From assembly GCA_024220505.1 (NCBI GenBank), contig JAKZZE010000028.1:248001-312000 (forward strand): a stretch of 64,000 bases of DNA, given 5' to 3'. How positions within the stretch are numbered: the stretch's first letter is position 1; every line of letters starts with the position of its first letter. The notes under the pieces are model-generated. The model ran no database searches. It worked only from the letters and a program-made list of their open reading frames with translations, and was not told the DNA's origin. This document shows positions 19,318 to 27,241 of the stretch, one piece after another. Origin of the DNA: Rhizopus arrhizus. Taxonomy: Eukaryota; Mucoromycota; Mucoromycetes; Mucorales; Rhizopodaceae. The translations under genes and the position numbers were made by a program.

Positions 19318-21093
19318 CTACTCCTCGTCTTCATTCTGGTGATACTCATGAAGTGTTTTCCTTTTATTAGGTCTTGTTGGCGTGAAAAAAGGTGTTATCA
19401 TAGGTTTTGGTGATCGTGGTGGGCTGTAGACAGTTTTACAATGGGAAGTGGAAATATCCGCTGCCATATATTTTCGCTGCTCTTCAAAAGCCGCTAGTCT
19501 TATTTCATTGCTAATTTTTATTTTCTTCTCTTTCCATGCGTAAAGCCGTTTCAAAGTTGATCGAAAATTATCTAGTTCCAATAACAATTTTGGTATATAT
19601 AATGAATCAATTTGATGTGCAACCACCACACCTTGGAAAAAAAATAGTTGCGCCATGTATCCAATTCGTCCTCTCCAGTCCATGTATTCTATGTCGAGCT
19701 CTTTCTTGGTGATATTGTGGATGTTGCATGCTATTGCAGAGTTAATTCTAATGTTCTTGCTCTGTTGTCGGTTGCTTATTGTAGTGGAAGCGGTAAGCCT
19801 TTTGAATTCAGTAGAGCATATTTCAATAACTGTGTCATTATATTTTGTTTTCGATAACATATCCATTCGTCTTCCACTGTCTGTCTCATCATCATTTAGT
19901 ATTTGCATATATTGACTAGCTTGAGAAATTGTTTCTCCATCATATATAGCGACGTCATTTTCATCTTCAAATAATATATCCATTAATTCAGCGAACTTTC
20001 GAAGATACATATTTTCTGAATAACTGCCCATTACCTCGTCAGACTCCTTCGCCCAGAATTTGAAATTGAAGACGGCTTGCTGTACAATGTGGAGCAATTT
20101 GTAATCATCAGAGGTTTTATCTGGTTCGGCAGATTTCTGGTCGTCAAAGTATTGTAATATTCTATTGGCATTTTTATCAAAACGATATTCCAATAAATCG
20201 TCGAAAAGATTGTCAATTTTTATAGTAATTGAACTTGGTAGTAGTGTTCTACGTTTTTCGCATTCGTCCATGATCTCTTTATATATTGTCATATCGAACT
20301 CAGCCGCATATTTCTCTCTGTAATTACAATTCATAAAATTGATGTTGCATGACAAACACAACTTCATTAATTCCATGTCTTCGCAGTCCATTTTTGATTG
20401 ACATAGTAATTTCGCTGCCTTGTTTAGCAGAACAGATGATAATCCTTCCCTTTTGAGTATGTATAATGAGTCGAAAGTTGGTATGGTACCTTCAAGTATC
20501 CTCTTTTTGGCCACTACACGTAACTGGTTGAATAAACGGTGAATCGCTTGCTCAATCCCTTCATGTTCTTGTTTATCACTCTCTTGTTCATTGTTCATTA
20601 CTTGTTCATTGTTCATTACCTGTTCATTAGCGTCCTCTTCTTGTTCCTTGCCGTCCTCTTCTTGTTCCTCGTTGTCCTCTTCTTGTTCCTCGTTGTCCTC
20701 TTCATTTTCTGAACCGAGTTCTCTATATTTTTCGAGACTGGTTGAAGCTAACTTTGCGTATTTACCAAGAGTAGTAATGGAATTTACTTCATATTGCGCG
20801 TGTACATCTCTAAGAGCTTTAATCTTTTTGTGAATAGCTTGAAATTTGGCGGAAGCTCTGGTAGGGAACTTACTCAGCTTGGCAGTGGTGCGTCGCGTGA
20901 ATGTCAGGTTATTGTAAAGGCTAATCCAATGTTTCATTAGCTGCAATGCTGAAGTGGCTCCAACATCAATCAATGCTATACTCTTTTCCTTCTTTGTAAC
21001 AAATTGATTAAATGTTGCTTTCGAGGTTGTTTCTAAATAGCTTTCAACGATCTGTTGTTTTTGTAGAGTCTTTTTGTTGATCTCTTTAACCAT
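19318..21093 (-). CDS. Mucorales-type protein with PD-(D/E)xK-like signature, unknown function
   Basis: Single uninterrupted frame of 591 residues, unusual here because most genes have introns. The N-terminal 120 residues are basic and helical. Residues 130-175 are tandem acidic repeats (EEDNEEQ twice, then EEDGKEQ and EEDANEQ, then VMNNEQ twice). The C-terminal half has WAKESDEVMGSYSENMYLR, then GRRMDML (Asp 411) and VIEICSTEFK (Glu 424, Glu 429, Lys 431), spaced like the D...ExK core of restriction-fold nucleases, followed by a Gln/Asn-rich helix and MDWRGRIGYMAQLFFFQGV. From memory, such proteins are multi-copy in Mucorales; nuclease activity is only a hypothesis. It ends with PPRSPKP and a basic patch TRPNKRK that could act in nuclear import. 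It lies between decayed LINEs. Confidence 0.75.
   Translation of the reverse strand: MVKEINKKTLQKQQIVESYLETTSKATFNQFVTKKEKSIALIDVGATSALQLMKHWISLYNNLTFTRRTTAKLSKFPTRASAKFQAIHKKIKALRDVHAQYEVNSITTLGKYAKLASTSLEKYRELGSENEEDNEEQEEDNEEQEEDGKEQEEDANEQVMNNEQVMNNEQESDKQEHEGIEQAIHRLFNQLRVVAKKRILEGTIPTFDSLYILKREGLSSVLLNKAAKLLCQSKMDCEDMELMKLCLSCNINFMNCNYREKYAAEFDMTIYKEIMDECEKRRTLLPSSITIKIDNLFDDLLEYRFDKNANRILQYFDDQKSAEPDKTSDDYKLLHIVQQAVFNFKFWAKESDEVMGSYSENMYLRKFAELMDILFEDENDVAIYDGETISQASQYMQILNDDETDSGRRMDMLSKTKYNDTVIEICSTEFKRLTASTTISNRQQSKNIRINSAIACNIHNITKKELDIEYMDWRGRIGYMAQLFFFQGVVVAHQIDSLYIPKLLLELDNFRSTLKRLYAWKEKKIKISNEIRLAAFEEQRKYMAADISTSHCKTVYSPPRSPKPMITPFFTPTRPNKRKTLHEYHQNEDEE
20570..20710 (-). repeat. 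In-frame coding minisatellite (acidic 7- and 6-residue repeats)
   Basis: Four consecutive 21 bp units encode variants of EEDNEEQ, followed by two identical 18 bp units encoding VMNNEQ. All are multiples of three, so copy-number change keeps the frame. Confidence 0.8.
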
Positions 21094-21210
21094 GGTTAAA
21101 GTCTTTTACATTTGAGGAAAAAAGAAACAAAGCTGGCATGCTCTAGCAAGCTTTCTATTTCTGTGGAGCCACATCAACTTTCCATTCTGGGCCGGCAGTA
21201 TTAAATCCGA

Positions 21211-21218
21211 TGACGTCA
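21211..21218. promoter_or_regulatory. CRE-like palindrome TGACGTCA
   Basis: A perfect TGACGTCA lies about 118 bases before the start of the 591-codon minus-strand gene, a binding site type for bZIP (CREB/ATF) factors. Function is inferred from position only. Confidence 0.4.
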
Positions 21219-21294
21219 GATTTCACCTCACTTTTTTTTTTTTGCTTCCTGCACACTGAAACAAATTTCTTTTCATAAGTATACAAAAAGCAAC

Positions 21295-21413
21295 GTAGGA
21301 ATCTCTCAAGCAAACCACTGGTTCTTGAGAGTAGAAGACCTCGGCTTCGTCCTTAGTGAAAATCAGTTGGCTCATAGATCGTTACTATCTGCCTTAAGAC
21401 TGCAAGAGTAGCG
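21295..21413 (+). repeat. 119 bp perfect direct repeat, copy 1
   Basis: Identical to 21558-21676. It begins GTAGGAATCTCTCAAG and contains the hairpin CTCTCAAG...CTTGAGAG. The copy lies between AGCAAC (21288-21293) and GTTGCT (21416-21421), a 6 bp inverted repeat different from the one around copy 2. One frame is open over 38 codons before TAG; no family is recognised. Confidence 0.85.
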
Positions 21414-21557
21414 TAGTTGCTGAAAAGCATTTCTTGCATTTTGTACAATGGTATGGTAATATTTGTAACAAACTTATTTCCGATTATACTAATTTCTCCC
21501 TTATGAATGATTCTCATTTCAAAAGAATCGTTTTATTTGCCTCTCCCCCACAGTATT

Positions 21558-21676
21558 GTAGGAATCTCTCAAGCAAACCACTGGTTCTTGAGAGTAGAAG
21601 ACCTCGGCTTCGTCCTTAGTGAAAATCAGTTGGCTCATAGATCGTTACTATCTGCCTTAAGACTGCAAGAGTAGCG
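21558..21676 (+). repeat. 119 bp perfect direct repeat, copy 2
   Basis: Identical to 21295-21413. It is enclosed by a perfect 13 bp inverted repeat, CCCCCACAGTATT at about 21545-21557 and its complement AATACTGTGGGGG at about 21679-21691. This could be a MITE whose core is the 119 bp unit, or the unit inserted into a palindromic target. Confidence 0.85.
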
Positions 21677-21691
21677 CAAATACTGTGGGGG

Positions 21692-22283
21692 GCTTTTTTT
21701 TTACCATTGAACCAGTGCAAAGTTCTCTGCCCGCTCACAACCATGTGATATGTAGTAATTGCTTCAACTGTACATGTTTTGACATTGGAAATAAAAGTAA
21801 TATATCAATGATATCTGTCACTTGCTGTATGATTGTTTTGGATAAATCGATATCTGGCAGAAAGTTTTCAACTTTTTAGTCCACAAAAAACTACAAGTAT
21901 TATGTAGAAATTAATTGAAATTAAAATAATTTGTACCGAAGGAATTATGGTGGAAGACAAGCAAAGATTTACGCAGCTGGTCTCGCTCTTTGCTAATCTT
22001 GCCATGTGCCGCTCAAGATGATTAGTCTAAGGCAAGCAAGGGCATGCTAAAAAATTTGTTATGATAATGTGATGGATAGGTATCTATTAATGTCAAAATT
22101 ATATATTACAATGAATCCTCAGTACATCTTTCCTTTTTCAAAATCTGCTTTGGTATGTGAACATTTTGCATTTAATCACAAGCAAATTTTAGTGAAAGTA
22201 AATTACCTTTCAACTTGCTCCGCACGTTACTTGTGCAAAAATTTATGGCAAAAGTTAGTCAGTGCCTGTAGGATTGTTGACAA
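21692..22283. other. AT-rich interval, no gene seen
   Basis: Only short frames with no recognisable content. It includes a few poly-pyrimidine stretches and ends at the TIR-like motif at 22284. Confidence 0.35.
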
Positions 22284-22300
22284 TACACTCTTTCCAGAAA
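22284..22300 (+). repeat. TIR-like motif, left copy
   Basis: TACACTCTTTCCAGAAA, the same motif as the end of the MITE-like element at 4097. Its inverted partner is at 24894-24910, with a minus-strand LINE between the two. Confidence 0.5.
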
Positions 22301-22305
22301 GTAAA

Positions 22306-24893
22306 TTTTTTTTTTTTTGTAAAATGGTATATTTTATTCAAGTACCGCCATTTGGCTTGTACTTATAAAAAAATAAAGAAATTAAAAACATGAATCGAAA
22401 GGAGGAAAAAAAAAAAAAGGTTGCATTAGTCTGATCGAAGTGATTTCTGGATTTCTCTATAAGAGTTTTCTTCATGTATGCGTTTGATTGCTCGCGTTGC
22501 TCGTGCAGCAGCTTCGTCGGGCCAGAAGGTACGACCATCGAAGACAAAACGCCAATGGCATCGCCAGATAGCCCAGATAGTACAGGCAATGATTGTGTGG
22601 CCATCGACACGAAGACCTGAAAGCACTTGTATATCTGTAGACGAGCCTAAAGCCAGAGAGTCATAGGTAAGTCTTGCAGTTGGCTGTAAAAAACGATTTA
22701 CAATGCGTGGCCAGATTTCTTTTTTATGCTCGCAAGACCACAAAAAGTGTTCATCGTCTTCAACGCCTCCACATAGAAGGCAAAAGGGATCCAAATGTCG
22801 ATCTGGGCAAATCTGGTGGAGACGCTGGCGAGTTGGCAGTTTGCGATGGTAATACCTCCACAGCACGGTGTGCGCCTGGTGTGGAAAGGATGATAACCAG
22901 AATTTGCGCCATGCCGTGGCCGAGCTACGCGGATAATAGGCCGGTAAGGCATCAATGGGTAGTAGCCTTGAGGTTCGGAATAGCTTGAGTGTGATATGGT
23001 CAAAGTCCATGGCTCCTGGTAGCTCTACCGTCAGCATATCTTTAAAATTGGGTTGAGGCAGTCGATAAAGCGTATACTGAAACTGGCTGTCTGTCCTGAG
23101 GTTTTGTGGCGTGAAAAAGGTTTCAATGGAGGGGTGTACTGGAGTCTGGCCATCTGCTAACAAGGAATAGAAGCGGCTTACTCGATGCTTAAACCTCGTG
23201 CTCGACAAGTGAGGCCTTCGCCGCAAGCAGTTGTGAATGGGATTATATTCAAAGACATCTTTCATCCGCAGTTGGCCCCAGTTTGTTCGACGACCACGAC
23301 CGTTAAAAGTCGGTAAACTGAGGTATATTCGCGAAACCGGAATCTCTAAGACCAACGATATGTTTAAAGCCTCCCAGTTAACAGAGAAATCCAGCATGTC
23401 CATTACTCGGAATAGGAGCTTGCAGCAACCCATTGCTTGTACATCTGGCGAACGTAGTTCTGCGAAGGCCAAAGGCAGAACAGGACTGGAGCTACCAGAG
23501 AAACTACATAAGCAGTATTGTAGCGCTTGCAGGGCAAAAGACTGGTTATAATTGGACTCTGCATCAGGCTGGACGAGTGGTCGAAGCCAACGTAACTGAA
23601 GTGCATGAAGTTGGGTAGCTGGATCCAGAACCGCTAAGCCGCCCTCCTTTCGTGGGCGTCGACACGTGTCAAAGCTGACCTTTGGAAAGGATTTGGAGGT
23701 AATAAATTGATCAACTATTGAACGGATCTTGTCTAGAAAGTAAGCAGGTACAGCGAGGACACGTAAACTATGCCATACTCTGCTGAGTATCAACGTATCG
23801 GCTATCAAGCCACGCCCTTGGACTGAGAGTCTCCGGGAGGCAAGACGATGAACAATCAATCGAGTGGAGCCAAGCATTTCGTCCAAGAAAGTCGTCAACT
23901 GTGCAGAAGAGCTGGTCAGCGGAAATCCAAGATAGATAGCCGCCACGTGGCTGCTGGAATCATGCCAATGAGTTATGCCTCGATGCTGAAGACAATGGCG
24001 CCAGAGAGGTTGGGAATGTCCAGATAAGGAAACGGCGATGGTCTTGTCTAGGTTGAGCTTAGCATTTGAAGCTAACTCGTATGCATTGATGAGAGCCAAC
24101 AGAGAAGTCAATTCTATCGGGTCTTTTAGAAACACCAAAACATCGTCAGCGTAAGCAAGCAGTTTAAGAACAGGAGGTCGACCAATAGGCCGTGGCATTT
24201 GACTGAAAGCTGGGTCATGAAAACGGAAGCCTGGTAACAGAGGACATGTGTGAATCGCACGGAGAAAGGGTTCCAAAGCCAAGTTAAAGAGAAAAGGCGA
24301 TAGAGGATCGCCCTGTCGTAGGCCCCGCTCTTGTGCAAAAGCAGTAGAGAGAAAGCCGTTCACCTTAACACATAAGGATGTGTTGAAGAATAAGGAGGTG
24401 ATGCATTCGACGAACTGAGTAGGGAAACCAAACCGGAGCAGGCAAGCGCGTAGGTAAGTCGGATGCACACGATCGTATGCTTTCTCCTGATCGAGTAGCA
24501 TAGCAATGCCTGGCAGACGATAACGACGTGCAATGTCCATGGTCAAACGAGTAACAAGTCCATTATCAGCGATGAACCTTTCGGCGAGAAAGCCTGTCTG
24601 ATGTGGTATCAATAGGTCTGGTACGATACCCCCAAGCCGGTTAGCCAAGAGGCGTGTAAACACCTTGGCATCAGCACAAATGAGTGAAATTGGGCGCCAG
24701 TTCTTCAGATGTCGACGATCTCCTTTCTTTGGCAGCAAAGTTACCACTGAGCGTTGCCATGTAGCTGGAAAGACGTGTTCAGTTAGTGCGGTATTTAACA
24801 CATCGCAGAATAAGCTACGACAAAACGGTTGATGGAACATGAATTCTGTTCTCGTCATTGGCTGTATTTACTTTCCGACAAGAGCGAATTTAT
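22306..24893 (-). mobile_element. Family A LINE, 5'-truncated, intact frame
   Basis: The poly-A tail is the T13 run at 22306-22318. Above it lie the minus-strand stem-loop 22364-22340 (arms AAGTAC and GTACTT with an inner GCCA/TGGC) and GAATAAA, the same layout as the plus-strand copy at 14903-14931. The 5' end lies inside the RT domain, so endonuclease and ORF1 are missing. The insertion sits between inverted TIR-like motifs (22284-22300 and 24894-24910). The frame is undamaged and the G+C content is clearly higher than the flanks, suggesting a young copy. Confidence 0.9.
22426..24858 (-). CDS. LINE reverse transcriptase, 810 residues, 5'-truncated
   Basis: RT motifs in order: NWRPISLICADAKVFTRLLA (about residue 55), MLLDQEKAYDRVHPTYLRA (catalytic Asp near 120), GLRQGDPLSPFLFNLALEP, KLLAYADDVLVFLKDP (YADD near 250). 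After the thumb comes a long C-terminal region with FWLSSFPHQAHTVLWRYYH and a zinc-binding CLLCGGVEDDEHFLWSC. The ATG used is an internal Met near the truncation point, not an original start. The protein lacks the fingers' first motif and the endonuclease, so it cannot retrotranspose alone. It is the best-preserved family A sequence here and the reference for judging the broken copies. Confidence 0.9.
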   Translation of the reverse strand: MTRTEFMFHQPFCRSLFCDVLNTALTEHVFPATWQRSVVTLLPKKGDRRHLKNWRPISLICADAKVFTRLLANRLGGIVPDLLIPHQTGFLAERFIADNGLVTRLTMDIARRYRLPGIAMLLDQEKAYDRVHPTYLRACLLRFGFPTQFVECITSLFFNTSLCVKVNGFLSTAFAQERGLRQGDPLSPFLFNLALEPFLRAIHTCPLLPGFRFHDPAFSQMPRPIGRPPVLKLLAYADDVLVFLKDPIELTSLLALINAYELASNAKLNLDKTIAVSLSGHSQPLWRHCLQHRGITHWHDSSSHVAAIYLGFPLTSSSAQLTTFLDEMLGSTRLIVHRLASRRLSVQGRGLIADTLILSRVWHSLRVLAVPAYFLDKIRSIVDQFITSKSFPKVSFDTCRRPRKEGGLAVLDPATQLHALQLRWLRPLVQPDAESNYNQSFALQALQYCLCSFSGSSSPVLPLAFAELRSPDVQAMGCCKLLFRVMDMLDFSVNWEALNISLVLEIPVSRIYLSLPTFNGRGRRTNWGQLRMKDVFEYNPIHNCLRRRPHLSSTRFKHRVSRFYSLLADGQTPVHPSIETFFTPQNLRTDSQFQYTLYRLPQPNFKDMLTVELPGAMDFDHITLKLFRTSRLLPIDALPAYYPRSSATAWRKFWLSSFPHQAHTVLWRYYHRKLPTRQRLHQICPDRHLDPFCLLCGGVEDDEHFLWSCEHKKEIWPRIVNRFLQPTARLTYDSLALGSSTDIQVLSGLRVDGHTIIACTIWAIWRCHWRFVFDGRTFWPDEAAARATRAIKRIHEENSYREIQKSLRSD

Positions 24894-24910
24894 TTTCTGG
24901 AAAGAGTGTA
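24894..24910 (-). repeat. TIR-like motif, right copy
   Basis: TTTCTGGAAAGAGTGTA, the reverse complement of 22284-22300. It touches the first TATTCAATGTTAA copy of the LINE array (24909-24921). Confidence 0.5.
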
Positions 24911-25000
24911 TTCAATGTTAAAGCTCTTTTTCCGCTTTCCATCACTTTCCATAGATTCTTGCCTTATTTGGAAAGCTATCCACAACAACAGACTTGATCC

Positions 25001-25780
25001 ATGCCAAATGTAAAGCAGCTACAAGCAGAACTCGCTGCAGCTAAGGCTGAAATCACCCGACTCAAGCAACAAAACGCTTCCCTCCTTGAGCGATTAGCTC
25101 ATGCATCCAACGCTGTTGCTTCTAAGAAACCCGCTTCCACTTTGGTATCCTCTCCACCGGTATCTCCTCTACTTACGTCTCCCTCACTGGCTTCCGAAAC
25201 CTCATCGCAACCCAAGTCTCCTCAGAAACGTCCTCCACCTTCCGATTTAGGTTCTTCTCTTCCTCAGAAAGCTGCCAAGCTTAAAGCTTCCACGCCCCTT
25301 CCTAGTCAAATGGCTGCTGCTGGCACCTTCAGTGTTCGCTCGACCAACCATGGCTACAAGTTCCTATACCTGCCTATACGCCGCCGCCTTCCTATAGGTC
25401 AAATACGCTCTCGTCTGCGACAATTGAATATTAACACCAGGCGTATCCTCAACATTCATTACCCCGACCGCGACCTTGTTGCCCTCCTAATTCATAATGA
25501 TTACGAAACTGAGCTCCGTTCGCTATTAAAGAAATTTGAGATCCCCATTCAAGATGATTATGATCCTTTAGACCCCTCAAACCTTCGTGATCCTAAATAC
25601 GACGACTATGACGAAGCGGACAGGACGTGCGCCGCACGTGGCCTGTTTCTGTGTCGTATCCTTCGTGCTCTCGATCACCTTAGTGGCCCTACCAAGCGGG
25701 CTGTGGCCAGTTTCTTCGCTAACAAAGGATATATAGATCGTGGCGACTTTCCTGAGCTCTTTCCCGTCAAAAACACATGA
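25001..25780 (+). CDS. LINE ORF1-type RNA-binding protein (ORF1-only element)
   Basis: 259 residues, intact. Residues 1-40 are a leucine/alanine coiled coil (KQLQAELAAAKAEITRLKQQ), 40-105 a Ser/Pro-rich linker with SP sites (SQPKSPQKRPP), and 115-259 the conserved domain with FLYLPIRRRLPIGQIRSRLR, RILNIHYPDRDLVALLIHN and PIQDDYDPLDPSNLRDPK. The beta-alpha-beta pattern of the last part suggests an RRM-like fold; that is inference. It lacks the N-terminal double CxxC motif of the ORF1 at 26072. Closest relatives in the window are 4229-4915 and the C-terminal half of 26072-27241. Translation probably starts here: the ATG is the first after the element 5' end. Confidence 0.8.
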   Translation: MPNVKQLQAELAAAKAEITRLKQQNASLLERLAHASNAVASKKPASTLVSSPPVSPLLTSPSLASETSSQPKSPQKRPPPSDLGSSLPQKAAKLKASTPLPSQMAAAGTFSVRSTNHGYKFLYLPIRRRLPIGQIRSRLRQLNINTRRILNIHYPDRDLVALLIHNDYETELRSLLKKFEIPIQDDYDPLDPSNLRDPKYDDYDEADRTCAARGLFLCRILRALDHLSGPTKRAVASFFANKGYIDRGDFPELFPVKNT

Positions 25781-25910
25781 GCTCTACTTACTGTTTTCTC
25801 AGTAGCCTCTCTTTCTGAGATTCATTTCTCTGCCCCCTTTCTTCAAACTATAACTTTTTTACCCTCAATCCCAGAGGGGTTTTTAGATACTTCTTTCACT
25901 CTTTGAACTG

Positions 25911-25954
25911 ACCCGGGCAAAATTAGTATAAAAATACTGCGTGCCCACTTGGGT
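25911..25954 (+). other. Conserved 3' stem-loop of family B LINE, copy 1
   Basis: ACCC (25911-25914) pairs with GGGT (25951-25954), GGGCA (25915-25919) with TGCCC (25942-25946), and AGTAT (25924-25928) with ATACT (25934-25938), leaving a 4-nt bulge on the 3' side. The same fold with changed bases occurs at 30636-30682 and near 31030-31072. Confidence 0.75.
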
Positions 25955-26071
25955 TTAATAAATAAATAAAACTTGTTTAATCGTATTCAATGTTAAGCTC
26001 TTTTTCCGCTTTCTATACGTTACACACATTTACAAGCAAATAAAATACATATAACAATTCATAAAACCTCA

Positions 26072-27241
26072 ATGCCACCTAGTGTTCGAGGACGCAAGCC
26101 TACTGTACCTGTTCTTTCAAGCGAACAGGTCCAAAATCTATATAAGCAATTTGAGATCCAACGTCGACAGCTCGTTTGCGCCAGTTGTCAAACAATGGAC
26201 TCCTTATACCGCAATGGAACTTCGCCAGGCGACCCCCCTCAGCCTAGCTTTATGTGCAAAGTTTGTAGCAAGAACTACAACGCACCTACCATGGTCAATT
26301 TGCTTCAGTCTACCTCAACAACTACTGAACTACCTTCTGACGCCAACACTCAGGACTCATTGGAAATTTCTAGATCATCATCTCCGAGCCCCGAGAACAG
26401 TGGTTTGGCACCTAGTGTAACCATAGCCGATTTGCAATCTACCATTGAGAAATTATATGCCGAACTTAAACGGACCCAAGCTGAACTTAAGCAAGCCCGG
26501 GAGGAAATCCAAGCATTGCACGCCCAACGAGCTTTCGCTGATTCCAAGCCCTATACTGACTTAAACGATTCTCAATTCCCACCGCTGCACCCCTCCTCCC
26601 AGCCACTTCCTCCTTGGCGGGACGCAGCCCGGCTCAATAGTATAAAAGCCTCCATGCTCGAAAAGCGTCAACAACGTCGAATCCAACGTCAGGAAACTGC
26701 TGCTCGATTTTTACAACCACCCTCCGAGAACCAAGGTTTTCAGTATGTCTACATACCGACTAAAGCCCGAGTGCCCGTCGGGCAATTGAGAAGTCGTTTT
26801 CGTCAACTGGACATTAACAATAGCCGCATTCTTGACATTCATTACCCCACCCGTAACGTTGTGGCTCTCCTTGTCCACAATGATTATGCGTCTGAACTGA
26901 AATCCCACCTCCAAAAATTTAAGGTTCGCACCAAGGACGATTTCAACCCTTGCGACGGCTCAATCCTCTTGGACCCCAAATATGAACACTGCTCTAAAGA
27001 AGAACGCAATAGCTTTGCCCTTATGCACCATAGTGATCGCGTGAAGAAAGCCCTGACCTATATTCGTGCTCCAGTCAAGGCAGCCGTAGCCCGTTACTTT
27101 TACAATCAAGGTTGGATTAGCAAATCCGTCCTTGACGAAAGTTTTCCTACTAAAATCACCAACCCAACAGACGTTTTCAATGTTGATGAGGACGTCGCTA
27201 TGCTTCTCTCGGACTACGAGGATACCACTTCCCAACTATAA
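26072..27241 (+). CDS. Family B LINE ORF1 protein with double CxxC motif
   Basis: 389 residues. The N-terminal segment has CASCQTMD and MCKVCSKNY (residues about 36-68), a CxxC-CxxC pattern able to bind zinc. A coiled coil follows at about 125-160 (TIEKLYAELKRTQAELKQAR), then the conserved C-terminal domain: FQYVYIPTKARVPVGQLRSR, RILDIHYPTRNVVALLVHN, KTKDDFNPCDGSILLDPK-like text and FYNQGW. Expected role: a trimeric or multimeric nucleic-acid chaperone that packages LINE RNA. Its stop codon TAA shares its last A with the ATG of ORF2 (TAATG, 27239-27243), an arrangement that allows termination-reinitiation. Confidence 0.85.
   Translation: MPPSVRGRKPTVPVLSSEQVQNLYKQFEIQRRQLVCASCQTMDSLYRNGTSPGDPPQPSFMCKVCSKNYNAPTMVNLLQSTSTTTELPSDANTQDSLEISRSSSPSPENSGLAPSVTIADLQSTIEKLYAELKRTQAELKQAREEIQALHAQRAFADSKPYTDLNDSQFPPLHPSSQPLPPWRDAARLNSIKASMLEKRQQRRIQRQETAARFLQPPSENQGFQYVYIPTKARVPVGQLRSRFRQLDINNSRILDIHYPTRNVVALLVHNDYASELKSHLQKFKVRTKDDFNPCDGSILLDPKYEHCSKEERNSFALMHHSDRVKKALTYIRAPVKAAVARYFYNQGWISKSVLDESFPTKITNPTDVFNVDEDVAMLLSDYEDTTSQL

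Larger units (their letters stand above)
24922..25983 (+). mobile_element. ORF1-only LINE of family B, about 1.06 kb
   Basis: Bounded on both sides by the 13 bp sequence TATTCAATGTTAA (24909-24921, 25984-25996). It begins (A)GCTCTTTTTCCGCTTTC, the same 5' end as the full element that follows, holds one complete ORF1 and ends with the family B tail including its stem-loop (25911-25954). There is no ORF2. The simplest reading is a non-autonomous derivative mobilised in trans, comparable to half-LINE elements of mammals. Confidence 0.75.

Noticed and set aside
20591..20833. Plus-strand Ser/Cys-rich frame opposite the acidic repeats
   Set aside because: Antisense of the EEDNEEQ repeats; low complexity.
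24909..24941. A 30 bp target duplication around the ORF1-only LINE
   Set aside because: The third junction (30717) shares only the first 13 bp; the remaining 17 bp are better read as the common 5' end of both LINEs.
25871..25886. Hairpin plus T-run resembling a bacterial terminator (and at 30582-30606)
   Set aside because: The sequence is eukaryotic LINE 3' UTR; the hairpin is better explained as part of the retrotransposon tail.
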